Assembly (NCBI GenBank): GCA_002391235.1
Contig: DGRX01000020.1
Span: 1-27,814, forward strand
Origin: Treponema sp. UBA4377
Lineage (GTDB): Bacteria > Spirochaetota > Spirochaetia > Treponematales > Treponemataceae
Length of the DNA: 27,814 nt
Reading direction: 5' to 3'
In this document: positions 14,436 to 22,203 of the stretch, piece by piece
Layout of the letters: the number at the start of each line of letters is the position of its first letter
Position numbering within the stretch: the stretch's first letter is position 1
Notes under the pieces: model-generated
Told to the model about the DNA's origin: nothing
The model's database searches: none
What the model saw: only the letters and a program-made list of their open reading frames with translations
Program-made: the position numbers and the translations under genes

Positions 14436-15077
14436 TTAAAAGCCCCGCCTGTTTGCCGCCGCGCGCCTTGTCGTCTCGGCCTTTTGAAGCATAGCGAGCA
14501 AGAGCGCTTGAAGTTCCCGCAAAAAAAACGCGGCCGCCCTTATTGGATTTTTCCTTGCCTTTGCGCTTGTACGCGCGCGCGCCGCAAGCTTTATCTTTTC
14601 CCATTCGCTGAAAATTTGCGGAATGAAATTTATCGCCAGCGTTACAAAAAGAGGCAGTCGCAGCGCTTCTTGGATTTGAACCATCGTAGTCGTTTCAAAA
14701 ACGCATTGCGCTGCAAGCGCGCTTGTCAAAAAGCGAACGCTGTACAAAAGCGCGTAAGAAGCGCCGTCAGCCCAAGATGCGGCGGGCGAGCCGACGATTT
14801 TTAGCGCGGCGACCATAAGGCCAAGAATTAGGACAAAGCGCAGGTCCGCGAGGCTTTTCCAATTAGCGCCCGCCAAAAAAAACAGCGCGGCGCTCGCCGC
14901 AAAGCAAAGAGCCGTTCGCGCGATTGTCGCGGCGCTAAAAATTTCCTTTGCGCTTTCGGGCGCCTTTCCCCAAAAGACAAAGACGCTAAAGGCGAACAGA
15001 AAAATTATTTTAAGGCCGGCGTTCGTCCTGTGCAAAAAAGACGCGCCGCGCCGGTATGAGAACAAGGCCGCTACCAT
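14436..15077 (-). CDS. bioN: ECF transporter transmembrane protein for biotin
   Basis: 213 residues from ATG 15077. It is the EcfT-type membrane component that links the ATPase to the S component BioY. Several hydrophobic helices are followed by the Arg/Ala-rich cytoplasmic segment (AARARTSAKARKNP), corresponding to the coupling Ala-Arg motifs of the family. The start is chosen because ATG 15077 overlaps the bioM stop by 7 bases (ATGGTAG) and has GAGGA upstream, whereas a longer frame would overlap bioM by 58 bases. EcfT proteins vary in sequence, so the assignment rests partly on position between bioM and bioB. Confidence 0.85.
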   Translation of the reverse strand: MVAALFSYRRGASFLHRTNAGLKIIFLFAFSVFVFWGKAPESAKEIFSAATIARTALCFAASAALFFLAGANWKSLADLRFVLILGLMVAALKIVGSPAASWADGASYALLYSVRFLTSALAAQCVFETTTMVQIQEALRLPLFVTLAINFIPQIFSEWEKIKLAARARTSAKARKNPIRAAAFFLRELQALLLAMLQKAETTRRAAANRRGF

Positions 15078-15823
15078 TGCAAGTCCTCTAACGTTTTGTA
15101 GGAGTTGAGCGGATTTTTTATTCCGCATTCTTCAAGCGGAAATTTAAGGCCGTCGGCGGGGCTTCCGTCAAAGCAAATCTTTCCCTTGTCCAAAACTATC
15201 ATGCGGTTTGCCAAAGCCAAAACTTTTTCTATCTCGTGGGTCAAAACGATGACCGTCTTCTTTTGCTCTTTTAGGCTTCGCATTATAAAAGTCGTTTGCT
15301 TTACGCCAGGCCAGTCTAGGTTTGCGAAGGGTTCGTCAAAGATTATAAGCTTGCGGCCCAGCGCTAAAATTCCGGCCACGGCAAGGCGGCGCTTTTCTCC
15401 GCCGCTTAAGGTCCGCGCGTTAAAATCTTTTTTTTCAAAAAGGCCGACTTTCTCCAAGGCTTCGCGACAAAGCTCCGCCGCCTGCGTTTTGGCCAGGCCC
15501 AAGCCCTTCGCGCCGAACATAACGTCTTCGTACGGCGTTTCTCCAAGAATTTGCGCGTCGGCGTCTTGAAAGACAAGGCCCGCTTCAAAGCCTTTTTGGA
15601 TTTGAACATTGCCGCTTGTAGGCTCGTCAAGCCCTGCGATTAGCGACATCAAGACGCTTTTTCCTGAGCCGTTGGAACCGGCCAGGACAATGAAGTCGCC
15701 TTGGCTTGCGCAAAAAGAAACGCCGTCAAGCGCTTTTGTTCCGTCGGCAAAAACGCGGGTTAAGTTTTTTACTTCCAAAATTTTTCGCTCGCCATCAGCT
15801 GTTCGCGCCGTTTCTAAATCCAT
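15071..15823 (-). CDS. bioM: ECF transporter ATPase for biotin
   Basis: 250 residues with a complete ABC ATPase: Walker A GSNGSGKS (49-56), Q-loop region VFQDADAQILG, signature LSGGEKRR (139-146), Walker B LIIFDEP (159-165), and the switch His196 in VLTHE. It is a CbiO/EcfA-type ATPase, here a single copy, as in dedicated BioMNY transporters. It powers biotin uptake with BioN and BioY. It lies 12 bases after bioY and overlaps bioN by 7 bases. The SD is weak (AGGCGG), suggesting coupled translation. Confidence 0.92.
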   Translation of the reverse strand: MDLETARTADGERKILEVKNLTRVFADGTKALDGVSFCASQGDFIVLAGSNGSGKSVLMSLIAGLDEPTSGNVQIQKGFEAGLVFQDADAQILGETPYEDVMFGAKGLGLAKTQAAELCREALEKVGLFEKKDFNARTLSGGEKRRLAVAGILALGRKLIIFDEPFANLDWPGVKQTTFIMRSLKEQKKTVIVLTHEIEKVLALANRMIVLDKGKICFDGSPADGLKFPLEECGIKNPLNSYKTLEDLQW

Positions 15824-15835
15824 CTGGCTGGCCGC

Positions 15836-16465
15836 CTAATTTGTGTAGGCCAAAATCGTCGGCCTGAATTTCTTTGTCAATAAAACCATAAGGACAAGCT
15901 TTATAAGGTTACCCGGAATGAAGGGAAGGACGTAAAGCGGCAAGGCTTTTTCTAGCGGCAAATGCATTACGATGATTCCGCCGGCGACTCCGCACGCGAA
16001 CGCTGTGATTGTCGCAACGAGCGCGGCCAAGGTTATTATTGCTATGCGCGCGATGTTTATCGAGCGGCTCTTTTTTGCCTCAGCTTCAGGGCTGGCTTCG
16101 TTTTGGCCGCTTTTATCCGCGGCGTGTTTTTGCGTCAATTCAAAAAGCGCGAGAATCGTTCCTCCAATGACAGCCGCAAAAAAGTAGCCCCACAAAAAGC
16201 CGCTTGTCGGCCCCGCCAGCAAAACATGCAGGCCCGCCTTTCCTGTAAAAACCGGAAGGCCTATCGCTCCCAAAAGCAAAAAGAGCAGGACGGCAAGGCC
16301 TCCAAAAACCGGCCCCAGCAAAAGGCCGCTTAGCATCGCCATCATGTCTTGGATTACAATCGGAACTCCGCCCGGAAGCGGAATTTGGATAAAGCAGCCC
16401 GTGCAAATTAGAGATGCGAACAAGGCGCTGAGCGTGAGCTTTTTTTGAACTTTAACGCTTTTCAT
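15836..16465 (-). CDS. bioY: Biotin-specific S component of ECF transporter
   Basis: 209 residues, about six membrane helices. BioY signatures include IPLPGGVPIVIQDMMAMLSG, LLLGAIGLPVF and LAGPTSGFLWGYF. Between helices, residues 111-137 form a hydrophilic Glu/Ala/Lys/Ser-rich loop (NEASPEAEAKKS region), longer than is usual for BioY. Its ATG lies inside the 3' end of birA (14-base overlap) with a good SD, GGGGAG. BioY binds biotin at the outer face of the inner membrane and hands it on through BioMN. Confidence 0.95.
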   Translation of the reverse strand: MKSVKVQKKLTLSALFASLICTGCFIQIPLPGGVPIVIQDMMAMLSGLLLGPVFGGLAVLLFLLLGAIGLPVFTGKAGLHVLLAGPTSGFLWGYFFAAVIGGTILALFELTQKHAADKSGQNEASPEAEAKKSRSINIARIAIITLAALVATITAFACGVAGGIIVMHLPLEKALPLYVLPFIPGNLIKLVLMVLLTKKFRPTILAYTN

Positions 16466-17405
16466 AACTTATGCTCCCCGGCGCGAAAATTTTCTTCGCG
16501 CCGCTTAATGTATTGAATGTGGCCCAGCCATAGGGGTTGATTCCAGAAAAAATCAATTTCTCTCCGTTTTCGGCGCGGACTGTTTTTTGCGCGTCGAAAT
16601 TTTTTTTGTCCCAGATTTTTTGCAAGTCGTTCGCGCCGGAAAAAACCATGCCTTCCATCAACGAATATTCCTTTAAGAAGGCTTCGAGAATTTCTTTTCT
16701 GGCGGAAGGCCGCTTTTTGTCAAAGGCTTTGTCCACGCCTTGGATTTTTGGGCATTTGCTAATGTTCGCGCCGATTCCAAGGTTTAAGTATGAGCAAAGG
16801 CCGCCGACGTTAAGCGTCTCGTCTAGGATGCCTGAAACTTTTCCATCGGCGCTCCATATGTCGTTGGGCCAGCGGACGAAAAATCTTTTGCCGCTGGTTT
16901 TTTCGAGCGCGTTTGCCATGGCGATTTGGGCCGCCATCAAGGCGCGGCCGCTTTGGTGGGCCAAGAGCTTTGGATAAGTCACAAGCGTAAAGGCCAAGGA
17001 GCCGTCCGTCGTTTTCCAAAGGTGTTTTCCGCGGCCCTTTCCTTGGCTTTGCTCGTCGGCGGTTACGACTTTCGCGCTAAGGTCGCCCGCTTCAAGGCCC
17101 TTAAGCGCGATTTTCCTAGCCTCGTCCATTGTCGATCCGATTGTCTTAAAGTGGACAAATCGGCCTTCGTCTTTTCCAAACTCAAAGGGGCATAGGCTGT
17201 CGGAATTGTTTTCTTTTAATAAATAGCCGCTTTTTTGCGCGTCGATTTGGTAGCCGGCCTTTTGCAAGCCTTGGACGGCTTTCCAAACGGACGTTCTGGA
17301 AATTTCCAAGGCGGCGGAAAGCTCTTCGCCGGAAACTCTTTTGTCTGTTTGCCGTAAAATTTCCAAAAGCCGCGCTTTTGTGGAGGCGTTTTCGTTACCC
17401 AACAT
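16452..17405 (-). CDS. birA: Bifunctional biotin-protein ligase and biotin operon repressor
   Basis: 317 residues. An N-terminal winged helix (about 8-62, LSAALEISRTSVWKAVQGLQKAGY) precedes the ligase domain: biotinyl-AMP loop QSQGKGRGKHLW, RWPNDIW, and the catalytic-site Lys in DGKVSGILDE, followed by the small C-terminal SH3-like domain. It attaches biotin to carboxylase subunits and, when loaded with biotinyl-AMP, represses transcription. It heads the operon birA-bioY-bioM-bioN-bioB. A 12-bp inverted repeat spans its own start codon, indicating autoregulation and control of the whole uptake operon. Confidence 0.96.
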   Translation of the reverse strand: MLGNENASTKARLLEILRQTDKRVSGEELSAALEISRTSVWKAVQGLQKAGYQIDAQKSGYLLKENNSDSLCPFEFGKDEGRFVHFKTIGSTMDEARKIALKGLEAGDLSAKVVTADEQSQGKGRGKHLWKTTDGSLAFTLVTYPKLLAHQSGRALMAAQIAMANALEKTSGKRFFVRWPNDIWSADGKVSGILDETLNVGGLCSYLNLGIGANISKCPKIQGVDKAFDKKRPSARKEILEAFLKEYSLMEGMVFSGANDLQKIWDKKNFDAQKTVRAENGEKLIFSGINPYGWATFNTLSGAKKIFAPGSISYEKR

Positions 17406-17425
17406 AATTTATAGGGTAACGAAAA
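17389..17425 (-). promoter_or_regulatory. BirA operator over the birA start
   Basis: Perfect inverted repeat TTTTCGTTACCC (17389-17400) and GGGTAACGAAAA (17414-17425) with a 13-base gap that contains the birA ATG (17403-17405). It resembles known BirA sites of the TTGTTAACC-N14-GGTTAACAA kind. It overlaps the probable -10. Confidence 0.8.
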
Positions 17426-17441
17426 TCCGTTATTCTGTCAA
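17413..17441 (-). promoter_or_regulatory. Probable birA promoter
   Basis: Minus strand: perfect TTGACA (17436-17441, inside the rimO 3' end), 17 bases, TACCCT (17413-17418, 3 of 6), then 7 bases to the ATG. A better -10 sequence, TATAAA, lies 5 bases further on but would need a 22-base spacer. Either is covered by the operator. Confidence 0.45.
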
Positions 17442-18941
17442 CTCCGCGTAGATGTCGACGCCGCTAACCGCGATCGCTCGGACGTGAACCACAGCTCCTG
17501 GCTTAATTTTCGCCGCCGCTTTTTTGTCGTCCGCGTCGTATTCGATGACAATGTTTCCGTCGACTTCTGGGGCTTGGAACCAGGCGCGGCCAATCGCGTA
17601 AGACGCGCTGGAACTGTCGTCTGCGCCAAAAGCGGCGGCTTCTTGGCCTTGCGAGCCCTTGCGGGGGTTGTCTACGATTTCCTCAACCAAAACGTCGTAT
17701 TCCAAACGCTTTCCGCCTTTGCGGACTCGGGCGGCCAAACGCTTTTGGGTTATCTTTTCTTGCGCGTCTTGCAAGGCCTTGACCCGGGCGGCGGCGGATT
17801 TTTTTGTCACTTGCTTTTTCATCAAGGCCGCTGGAGTGTCGTCTTCGCGGCTGTAGGCAAATGCTCCGCTCCAATCGGGCTGGATCGCGTTCAAAAAGTC
17901 CAGCGTGTTTTGCGCGGCCTCTTCCGTCTCGCCGGGAAAGCCGGCCAAAAAGGTTGTGCGCAAGGCAGCCGCCGGAAAGGCGGAACGGATCTTTTTTACA
18001 AGGCGCTTATAGCAGTCGGCGGAATTTTTTCTGTTCATCGCGCGGATTACGCCGTCGTCTCCGCTTTGAAAGGGAATGTCAAAGTAGGGCAAAAGGCGCC
18101 CGTCTTTTTTTAGGACTTCCAAAATGTCCGGGTTAAAGTGGTCGGGGTGGATGTAAAGCAAGCGGATCCAAAAGGCGCCTTTTATCGCGCTGATTTTTTT
18201 TAGAAGGGCCGCGAGCGGCGAAAGCGACGGCGTTTTAGAGGCGGCGGCCTTTATGGTCTTGCCGGCAGTCTCAGCTTTGCCGGCCCCAGTCTTAGGTTTG
18301 CTAACAATTTCCGCCGCAGCGCCTTCCGTTCCGTAGGCCGCAAGGTCTTGGCCGATAAGGTTTATCTCAAAGACTCCGCGCTTTAAAAGCGCCTTGATTT
18401 CGGCTACGATGTCGGCGGCCGGGCGGCTCCTTAGTTCACCGCGGATAAGGGGAATCGCGCAAAAGCTGCAATGGTTTGAGCAGCCTTCGGTTATTTTTAC
18501 GTAGGCGGAATTTTTGTAGGACAAAAGCTTAAGCCGCTCTCCGCAAGACACGCCTTTTTGCGCCGGAGTGTCCACGGCCCGCTTTCCTTTTACGATTTTT
18601 TTGGCAAAGGCGGCGACGCGGCTTAAGTCTCCGTTTCCAAAAATGCCGTCCGCTTCCGGCAGCTCGTCCTTAAAGATTTTCGCGTAGCGCTGCGCCAAGC
18701 AGCCGGCCAAAATTATTTTTTTGTCGGCGTATTTTTTCCGCGCTCCCAAAAGCGCGTCCAATGATTCTTTTTTGGCGCTTTCGATAAAGCCGCAAGAATT
18801 GATTATGATTAAGTCGGCCTCGTCGGCGGATTCCGCCTGCTCCCAGCCTTCCTTTAGCAAATTGGAGATGATTAGCTCGCCGTCAACTTGGTTTTTAGCG
18901 CAGCCGCGCTGGTCTAAGAAAAATTTAGTCAAGGCCTTCAA
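17430..18941 (-). CDS. rimO: Ribosomal protein S12 methylthiotransferase with in-frame repeat insertion
   Basis: 503 residues, longer than the usual ~440. It adds a methylthio group to an Asp of ribosomal protein S12. The N-terminal domain has Cys14, Cys50 and Cys81 for one iron-sulfur cluster, and the radical-SAM Cys are 154, 158 and 161 in EGCSNHCSFC. A C-terminal TRAM domain follows. RimO traits include IRGELRSRP, GQDLAAYG and DIPFQSGDDGVIRAMNR. Residues about 207-240, between the radical-SAM strands, are a low-complexity Lys/Ala/Thr insertion coded by the same DNA repeat found in the thi operon. A second Ala/Ser-rich insertion lies in the TRAM region. The start codon is TTG: 18941 is used here, and TTG 18932 is also possible; both overlap the rodZ end. 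Confidence 0.93.
   Translation of the reverse strand: MKALTKFFLDQRGCAKNQVDGELIISNLLKEGWEQAESADEADLIIINSCGFIESAKKESLDALLGARKKYADKKIILAGCLAQRYAKIFKDELPEADGIFGNGDLSRVAAFAKKIVKGKRAVDTPAQKGVSCGERLKLLSYKNSAYVKITEGCSNHCSFCAIPLIRGELRSRPAADIVAEIKALLKRGVFEINLIGQDLAAYGTEGAAAEIVSKPKTGAGKAETAGKTIKAAASKTPSLSPLAALLKKISAIKGAFWIRLLYIHPDHFNPDILEVLKKDGRLLPYFDIPFQSGDDGVIRAMNRKNSADCYKRLVKKIRSAFPAAALRTTFLAGFPGETEEAAQNTLDFLNAIQPDWSGAFAYSREDDTPAALMKKQVTKKSAAARVKALQDAQEKITQKRLAARVRKGGKRLEYDVLVEEIVDNPRKGSQGQEAAAFGADDSSSASYAIGRAWFQAPEVDGNIVIEYDADDKKAAAKIKPGAVVHVRAIAVSGVDIYAELTE
18244..18303 (-). repeat. Small repeat inserted in frame in rimO
   Basis: On the minus strand it contains AAACCTAAGACTGGGGCCGG (compare thiE AAGCCTAAGATTCGGGCCG), GAGACTGCCGGCAAGACC (16 of 18 with 4591-4608) and GGCAAGACCATAAAGGCCGC (19 of 20 with 5406-5425). 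It keeps the rimO frame open. Confidence 0.7.
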
Positions 18942-20013
18942 CTACCAAACGATAGCGGCCTTCGTCGGTGCGAATCCACTTGATGTCTTCAACAACGACT
19001 TCGCCCGCCTTTGCTATTTCCAAATCGTGGGCGCGGCCTCCTGCGATCACTTGGAACTTTACGGTGTTTCCGTTGCTTATCCAAACGCGCGTCTTGTTGT
19101 TGGCGGTCATCGTGACGGCGTCGCCGTTGGTGTAGTAGTTTTCAACGGAATCCTTTCTGTCAACTTCGTAGCGGAAAACGCAGGGGTTTCTAAAGCTTGC
19201 GTTAAGCGTAAAGGGGTAGGCGCGGTTGTCCTCAAGAATGATTGTTTGGTCGGCCTGCTGCGACGCGAGCAAAGGAATCGAAGTTTCGTCAACGTTTTCG
19301 GTCACCGCGCTTCCGTCCTTGAGCATGATGTAAACTTCCGCTCCGCGGGAATTTTTGTTTGACGAAACTTCCCAAACGTCGATCACAAGGTCAACCGCGC
19401 TGTCGCCGTCAATGTCAAGCTCGCGCGTTTCGCTAAGGTCAAAGTATTGGAGTCCAACCGGAGTCTGCAAGCCAAGGCGCGAGTCTGTGTCGCTGGCCAC
19501 GGTCAGCATGATGTTTCCGTCGTGGCTGGGAACAACGATTTGATCGCCGACGTAGAGGCGTTCGTTTAGGGGCTTGGAGTCAAGTTCGTAGGTTTTTTGC
19601 TGAACTTTGTTGGAAACCGCGTATTCGTTTTGCTTGGCGATTTGCTTGGGCCTGTAAACGGCAAAATAAATTATCAGCAAGACGATTGTAGTCAACGCGA
19701 TGATCGAGCTTGTCACGATGGCCGGAACAAAGTATGTCGGCTTTGGCTTTTCAAACAAGCCTTCGGGAACGGGAGCCTCTTGCACCAAGGCGGCGTGGTA
19801 GAGCTTTGTCAAGCGCGCGGCGTCAACGTTCAAATATTCGGAATAGTTTCGCAAAAAGCCTACGACGTAAGCCTCGCCGTGAAAGACCGATGTGTTTTCG
19901 CTTTCGAGCGCTTCGATGTAATGTTGCGAGATTGAAGTTTCTTTTGCGGCTGTTTCAACCGATATCTTTTTTTGTTCGCGAGCCTGTCGCAGAATGGCGC
20001 CGTAACTGTCCAT
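18925..20013 (-). CDS. rodZ: RodZ-like membrane protein with HTH domain
   Basis: 362 residues. An N-terminal helix-turn-helix of the RodZ type (about 5-72, GAILRQAREQKKISVETAAKETSI...YIEALE) is followed by one membrane helix (about 95-119) and a large C-terminal region with a RodZ-like beta domain. RodZ links MreB to the cell-wall elongation machinery and sets rod shape. The periplasmic part is longer than in simple RodZ proteins, and its exact role here is not certain. An SD (AAGGGA) precedes the ATG, 14 bases after lolA. Its end overlaps the rimO start by 17 bases. Confidence 0.82.
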   Translation of the reverse strand: MDSYGAILRQAREQKKISVETAAKETSISQHYIEALESENTSVFHGEAYVVGFLRNYSEYLNVDAARLTKLYHAALVQEAPVPEGLFEKPKPTYFVPAIVTSSIIALTTIVLLIIYFAVYRPKQIAKQNEYAVSNKVQQKTYELDSKPLNERLYVGDQIVVPSHDGNIMLTVASDTDSRLGLQTPVGLQYFDLSETRELDIDGDSAVDLVIDVWEVSSNKNSRGAEVYIMLKDGSAVTENVDETSIPLLASQQADQTIILEDNRAYPFTLNASFRNPCVFRYEVDRKDSVENYYTNGDAVTMTANNKTRVWISNGNTVKFQVIAGGRAHDLEIAKAGEVVVEDIKWIRTDEGRYRLVVEGLD

Positions 20014-20027
20014 CAGATTTCCCTTTT

Positions 20028-20726
20028 TTAAAACATGAAATTGTCGTAACTGTTCGCCGCCGAAGGAATGTCGTAGCTAAAGCGTTGCGCGGTCAAGCCT
20101 TGGTTGATTTCGTAGTCCGAAAAGTCAATTTTGTATGTTATGTCCGCTGGCGTGACCGCTTCTATGCGGCGAATCAATTTTGTTTTTGGAGTGATCGAAA
20201 GCTTGATGTAGCGGAAGGCTTCGCTTGTCGTTCTGCGCCACAAAACCAAGCGCACCACTTTTTCGTCCGAGCCTTCGTCAAGCGGAACGGTTTCCTGGCT
20301 TGTCTCGTAGCTGACTGTGTAATAGCGGCGCATCAAGGAAAGGCCTTCGCTTGTGGCAAGGTTGGCCGCGTTTCCCTTTGCGTCGGAATCTTCGGCGTTG
20401 GCGTTTTGCGTCAAGACCGCTTGGTGGCTGGGCAAGTAAATCGTGAGCGTTTCGCCGTTGAAGACGATGACTTGCTCCTCGGGCTTTGAAAAGTCAAAGC
20501 GGACTTTGTCGGGCTGAAGGTAAGTGATCTTTGCCTTCATGTCCTCTTTGTCTATCGTGATGTTGGCGTTGGCCTGATAGTCTTTTATCTTTCCGTATTC
20601 CTCAGAAACGCTCTTAAAGTATTCGTTTGCTGTGATGATTGTCTCCGGGCCTTGGGCAAAGACGCCCGCTGACAAAATGGCCGCGGCAAAAGCGCGTAAA
20701 ATCGATTTCTTAACTGACAATTTCAT
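20028..20726 (-). CDS. lolA: LolA-like outer membrane lipoprotein carrier
   Basis: 232 residues from ATG 20726. A signal peptide (MKLSVKKSILRAFAAAIL, cleavage near VFA-Q) is followed by the LolA fold: YGKIKDYQANANITID, KAKITYLQPDKVRFDFSKPEEQVIVFNGETLTIYLP, and the C-terminal half. LolA ferries lipoproteins through the periplasm to the outer membrane, which fits a diderm such as a spirochaete. An ATG 36 bases upstream is rejected because it lies within the promoter. First gene of lolA-rodZ-rimO. The protein is divergent, so it could be another member of the LolA/LppX-like superfamily. Confidence 0.82.
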   Translation of the reverse strand: MKLSVKKSILRAFAAAILSAGVFAQGPETIITANEYFKSVSEEYGKIKDYQANANITIDKEDMKAKITYLQPDKVRFDFSKPEEQVIVFNGETLTIYLPSHQAVLTQNANAEDSDAKGNAANLATSEGLSLMRRYYTVSYETSQETVPLDEGSDEKVVRLVLWRRTTSEAFRYIKLSITPKTKLIRRIEAVTPADITYKIDFSDYEINQGLTAQRFSYDIPSAANSYDNFMF

Positions 20727-20733
20727 GCCGTCT

Positions 20734-20762
20734 ATTATAGAAGAAACGCGCGCAACCGTCAA
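20734..20762 (-). promoter_or_regulatory. Strong promoter of lolA-rodZ-rimO, predicted leaderless
   Basis: Minus strand: TTGACG (20757-20762), 17-base spacer, perfect TATAAT (20734-20739), then 7 bases to ATG 20726. The expected transcription start is on the ATG. Confidence 0.75.
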
Positions 20763-20776
20763 CTAGCGGCGGCAAT

Positions 20777-21955
20777 TTATAGCAGGTAGGCCAGCGTTCC
20801 CAAGACAAGTAGCAGGGCTGCGTTCCACAAAGTGAATATGGCCATGTAGTTGGGAGCGTTTGGAGCCTTTGCCTCGTCGCTTGTTGAGTATAGCTTGAAC
20901 GATATGACGCTTGCCATCGAAGCTATCAAGGTTCCCAAGCCGCCGGCGTTGACGGCCAGCAAAAGAGCCGCTCCGTCCTGGGCAAAGGCGCTAAGCAAGA
21001 GCGCGGCCGGAACGTTGCTTATAACCTGGCTTGCCGCGATTCCCGCGACGTAAGTTGAAAGGCGGCTTTTTAACGCTCCGCTTAAAAAATCGGAAAAGGC
21101 CGGAACGGTTGAAAGCGTTTTTGTGAAGATGAAAAAGCCCGCGAAGGTAAAGAGCAAACTGTAGTCAACCTTTTTTAGAAGGCGGATATCGCAAACGACT
21201 GCAAGCGCCAGCGTGACGGCCAGCATGATCCGCCAGTCCAAGACGCGGAAGACGGTCAAAAGGCAGACGACAAAATTGGCGGCGTAAAGGAAAGTCCTAA
21301 AATTCCATTGTACAAATACGCGCTGGTTTTGCAATTGCTCCGGCTTGATTTTGTCGATTTGGCCGGGACCCTTTTTGCTAAAGAACGCCGCGAGCGCCGC
21401 CAGCGCGAAAAGCGAAGGAAGGGCTATCTTTGCGGTGAGGCCAAAGAATTCCGCCGCGCTAAAGCCGTAGCGCGAAAACAAGTAAAGGTTTTGCGGGTTT
21501 CCCATCGGCGTCGCGCAAGAGCCAAGGTTTGCCGCGAGCGTTTCCAACACGATTAGCTTTGCGCAGGGAAAGCCAAGGTTTTTGAAAATCAGTATCGATA
21601 TCGGAACGAACGTCAAAAGCGCGACGTCGTTTGTCACCAGCATAGAGCTGAAAAAAACGATGAACGTAAGCAAAAAGTAAAGGGAGCGGCGGCTTTTGCA
21701 AAGGCGCGCAAGGCGGGCCGCGGCAAAGTCCAAATAGTTTTGGCTTTGAAAGGCCTTTATCACCAGCATCAAGCAAAAGAGAATGGCCAGCGTCCTAAAG
21801 TCAATCGCTTGGACATAAAGGCTCTTGTCCGGCCTTACAAGCGCCGCCGCGACGGCCGCCAAAAATATCGCCGCCAACAATACCGGCTCCCGCTTTGCAA
21901 AGGCCAAGAATTCCGTTCCAAGCCGCGCGAAAAACCGTTCCGCTAAATTTTTCAT
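20777..21955 (-). CDS. SLC13 / ArsB-NhaD superfamily ion transporter
   Basis: 392 residues from ATG 21955, about 10-12 hydrophobic helices. Two inverted-repeat halves are recognisable: the first with SSMLVTNDVALLTFVPI and GNPQNLYLFSRYG, the second with SQVISNVPAALLLSAFA and NAGGLGTLIASMAS. These resemble the helix-hairpin and TxxxTN/GNPxN-type motifs of the ion transporter superfamily (citrate, arsenite, Na+/H+). The substrate cannot be read from sequence. An ATG 66 bases upstream is rejected, since the added residues are not membrane-like and would overlap the promoter. It is a single-gene unit upstream of lolA on the same strand. Confidence 0.8.
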   Translation of the reverse strand: MKNLAERFFARLGTEFLAFAKREPVLLAAIFLAAVAAALVRPDKSLYVQAIDFRTLAILFCLMLVIKAFQSQNYLDFAAARLARLCKSRRSLYFLLTFIVFFSSMLVTNDVALLTFVPISILIFKNLGFPCAKLIVLETLAANLGSCATPMGNPQNLYLFSRYGFSAAEFFGLTAKIALPSLFALAALAAFFSKKGPGQIDKIKPEQLQNQRVFVQWNFRTFLYAANFVVCLLTVFRVLDWRIMLAVTLALAVVCDIRLLKKVDYSLLFTFAGFFIFTKTLSTVPAFSDFLSGALKSRLSTYVAGIAASQVISNVPAALLLSAFAQDGAALLLAVNAGGLGTLIASMASVISFKLYSTSDEAKAPNAPNYMAIFTLWNAALLLVLGTLAYLL

Positions 21956-21961
21956 GCCGCT

Positions 21962-21991
21962 AGTATATCGAAAAGCGCCTGACGATTTCAA
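21962..21991 (-). promoter_or_regulatory. Promoter of the SLC13-type transporter, predicted leaderless
   Basis: Minus strand: TTGAAA (21986-21991), 18-base spacer, TATACT (21962-21967, 5 of 6), then 6 bases to ATG 21955. There is no SD. Confidence 0.65.
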
Positions 21992-22013
21992 GCAAAAATG
22001 CGTCCCCGCCCAC

Positions 22014-22043
22014 TTGAACAAAAAACAAAAAATGCGCTATAAT
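22014..22043 (+). promoter_or_regulatory. tRNA-Ala promoter
   Basis: TTGAAC (22014-22019), 18-base spacer, perfect TATAAT (22038-22043), 11 bases before the tRNA 5' end. Confidence 0.65.
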
Positions 22044-22054
22044 CATTGTCACTT

Positions 22055-22127
22055 GGGGTATTAGCTCATCTGGTAGAGCGATAGGTTCGCAATCTATAGG
22101 TGGTCGGTTCGAGTCCGATATACTCCA
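22055..22127 (+). tRNA. tRNA-Ala (anticodon CGC)
   Basis: A complete cloverleaf: acceptor GGGGTAT/ATACTCC, D arm GCTC-ATCTGGTA-GAGC, anticodon stem ATAGG/TCTAT with loop TTCGCAA, variable AGGTG, T arm GTCGG-TTCGAGT-CCGAT. The anticodon CGC reads GCG (Ala). The acceptor has the G3-U70 pair that identifies alanine tRNA, with A73 as discriminator. The 3' CCA is not encoded (CAAG follows). GCG codons are common in the genes here, which fits a dedicated CGC tRNA. Confidence 0.93.
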
Positions 22128-22131
22128 CAAG

Positions 22132-22162
22132 ACGCGGTTCCAAAGGGGCCGCGTTTTTTTTT
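22132..22162 (+). terminator. Rho-independent terminator after tRNA-Ala
   Basis: Stem ACGCGGTTCC (22132-22141) and GGGGCCGCGT (22145-22154), ten pairs with two G-T, loop AAA, then nine T in 22154-22162. Confidence 0.9.
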
Positions 22163-22203
22163 GTTTCCATTGAATTTTCTTCTGTATTCTGATATTGCCA
22201 GTA

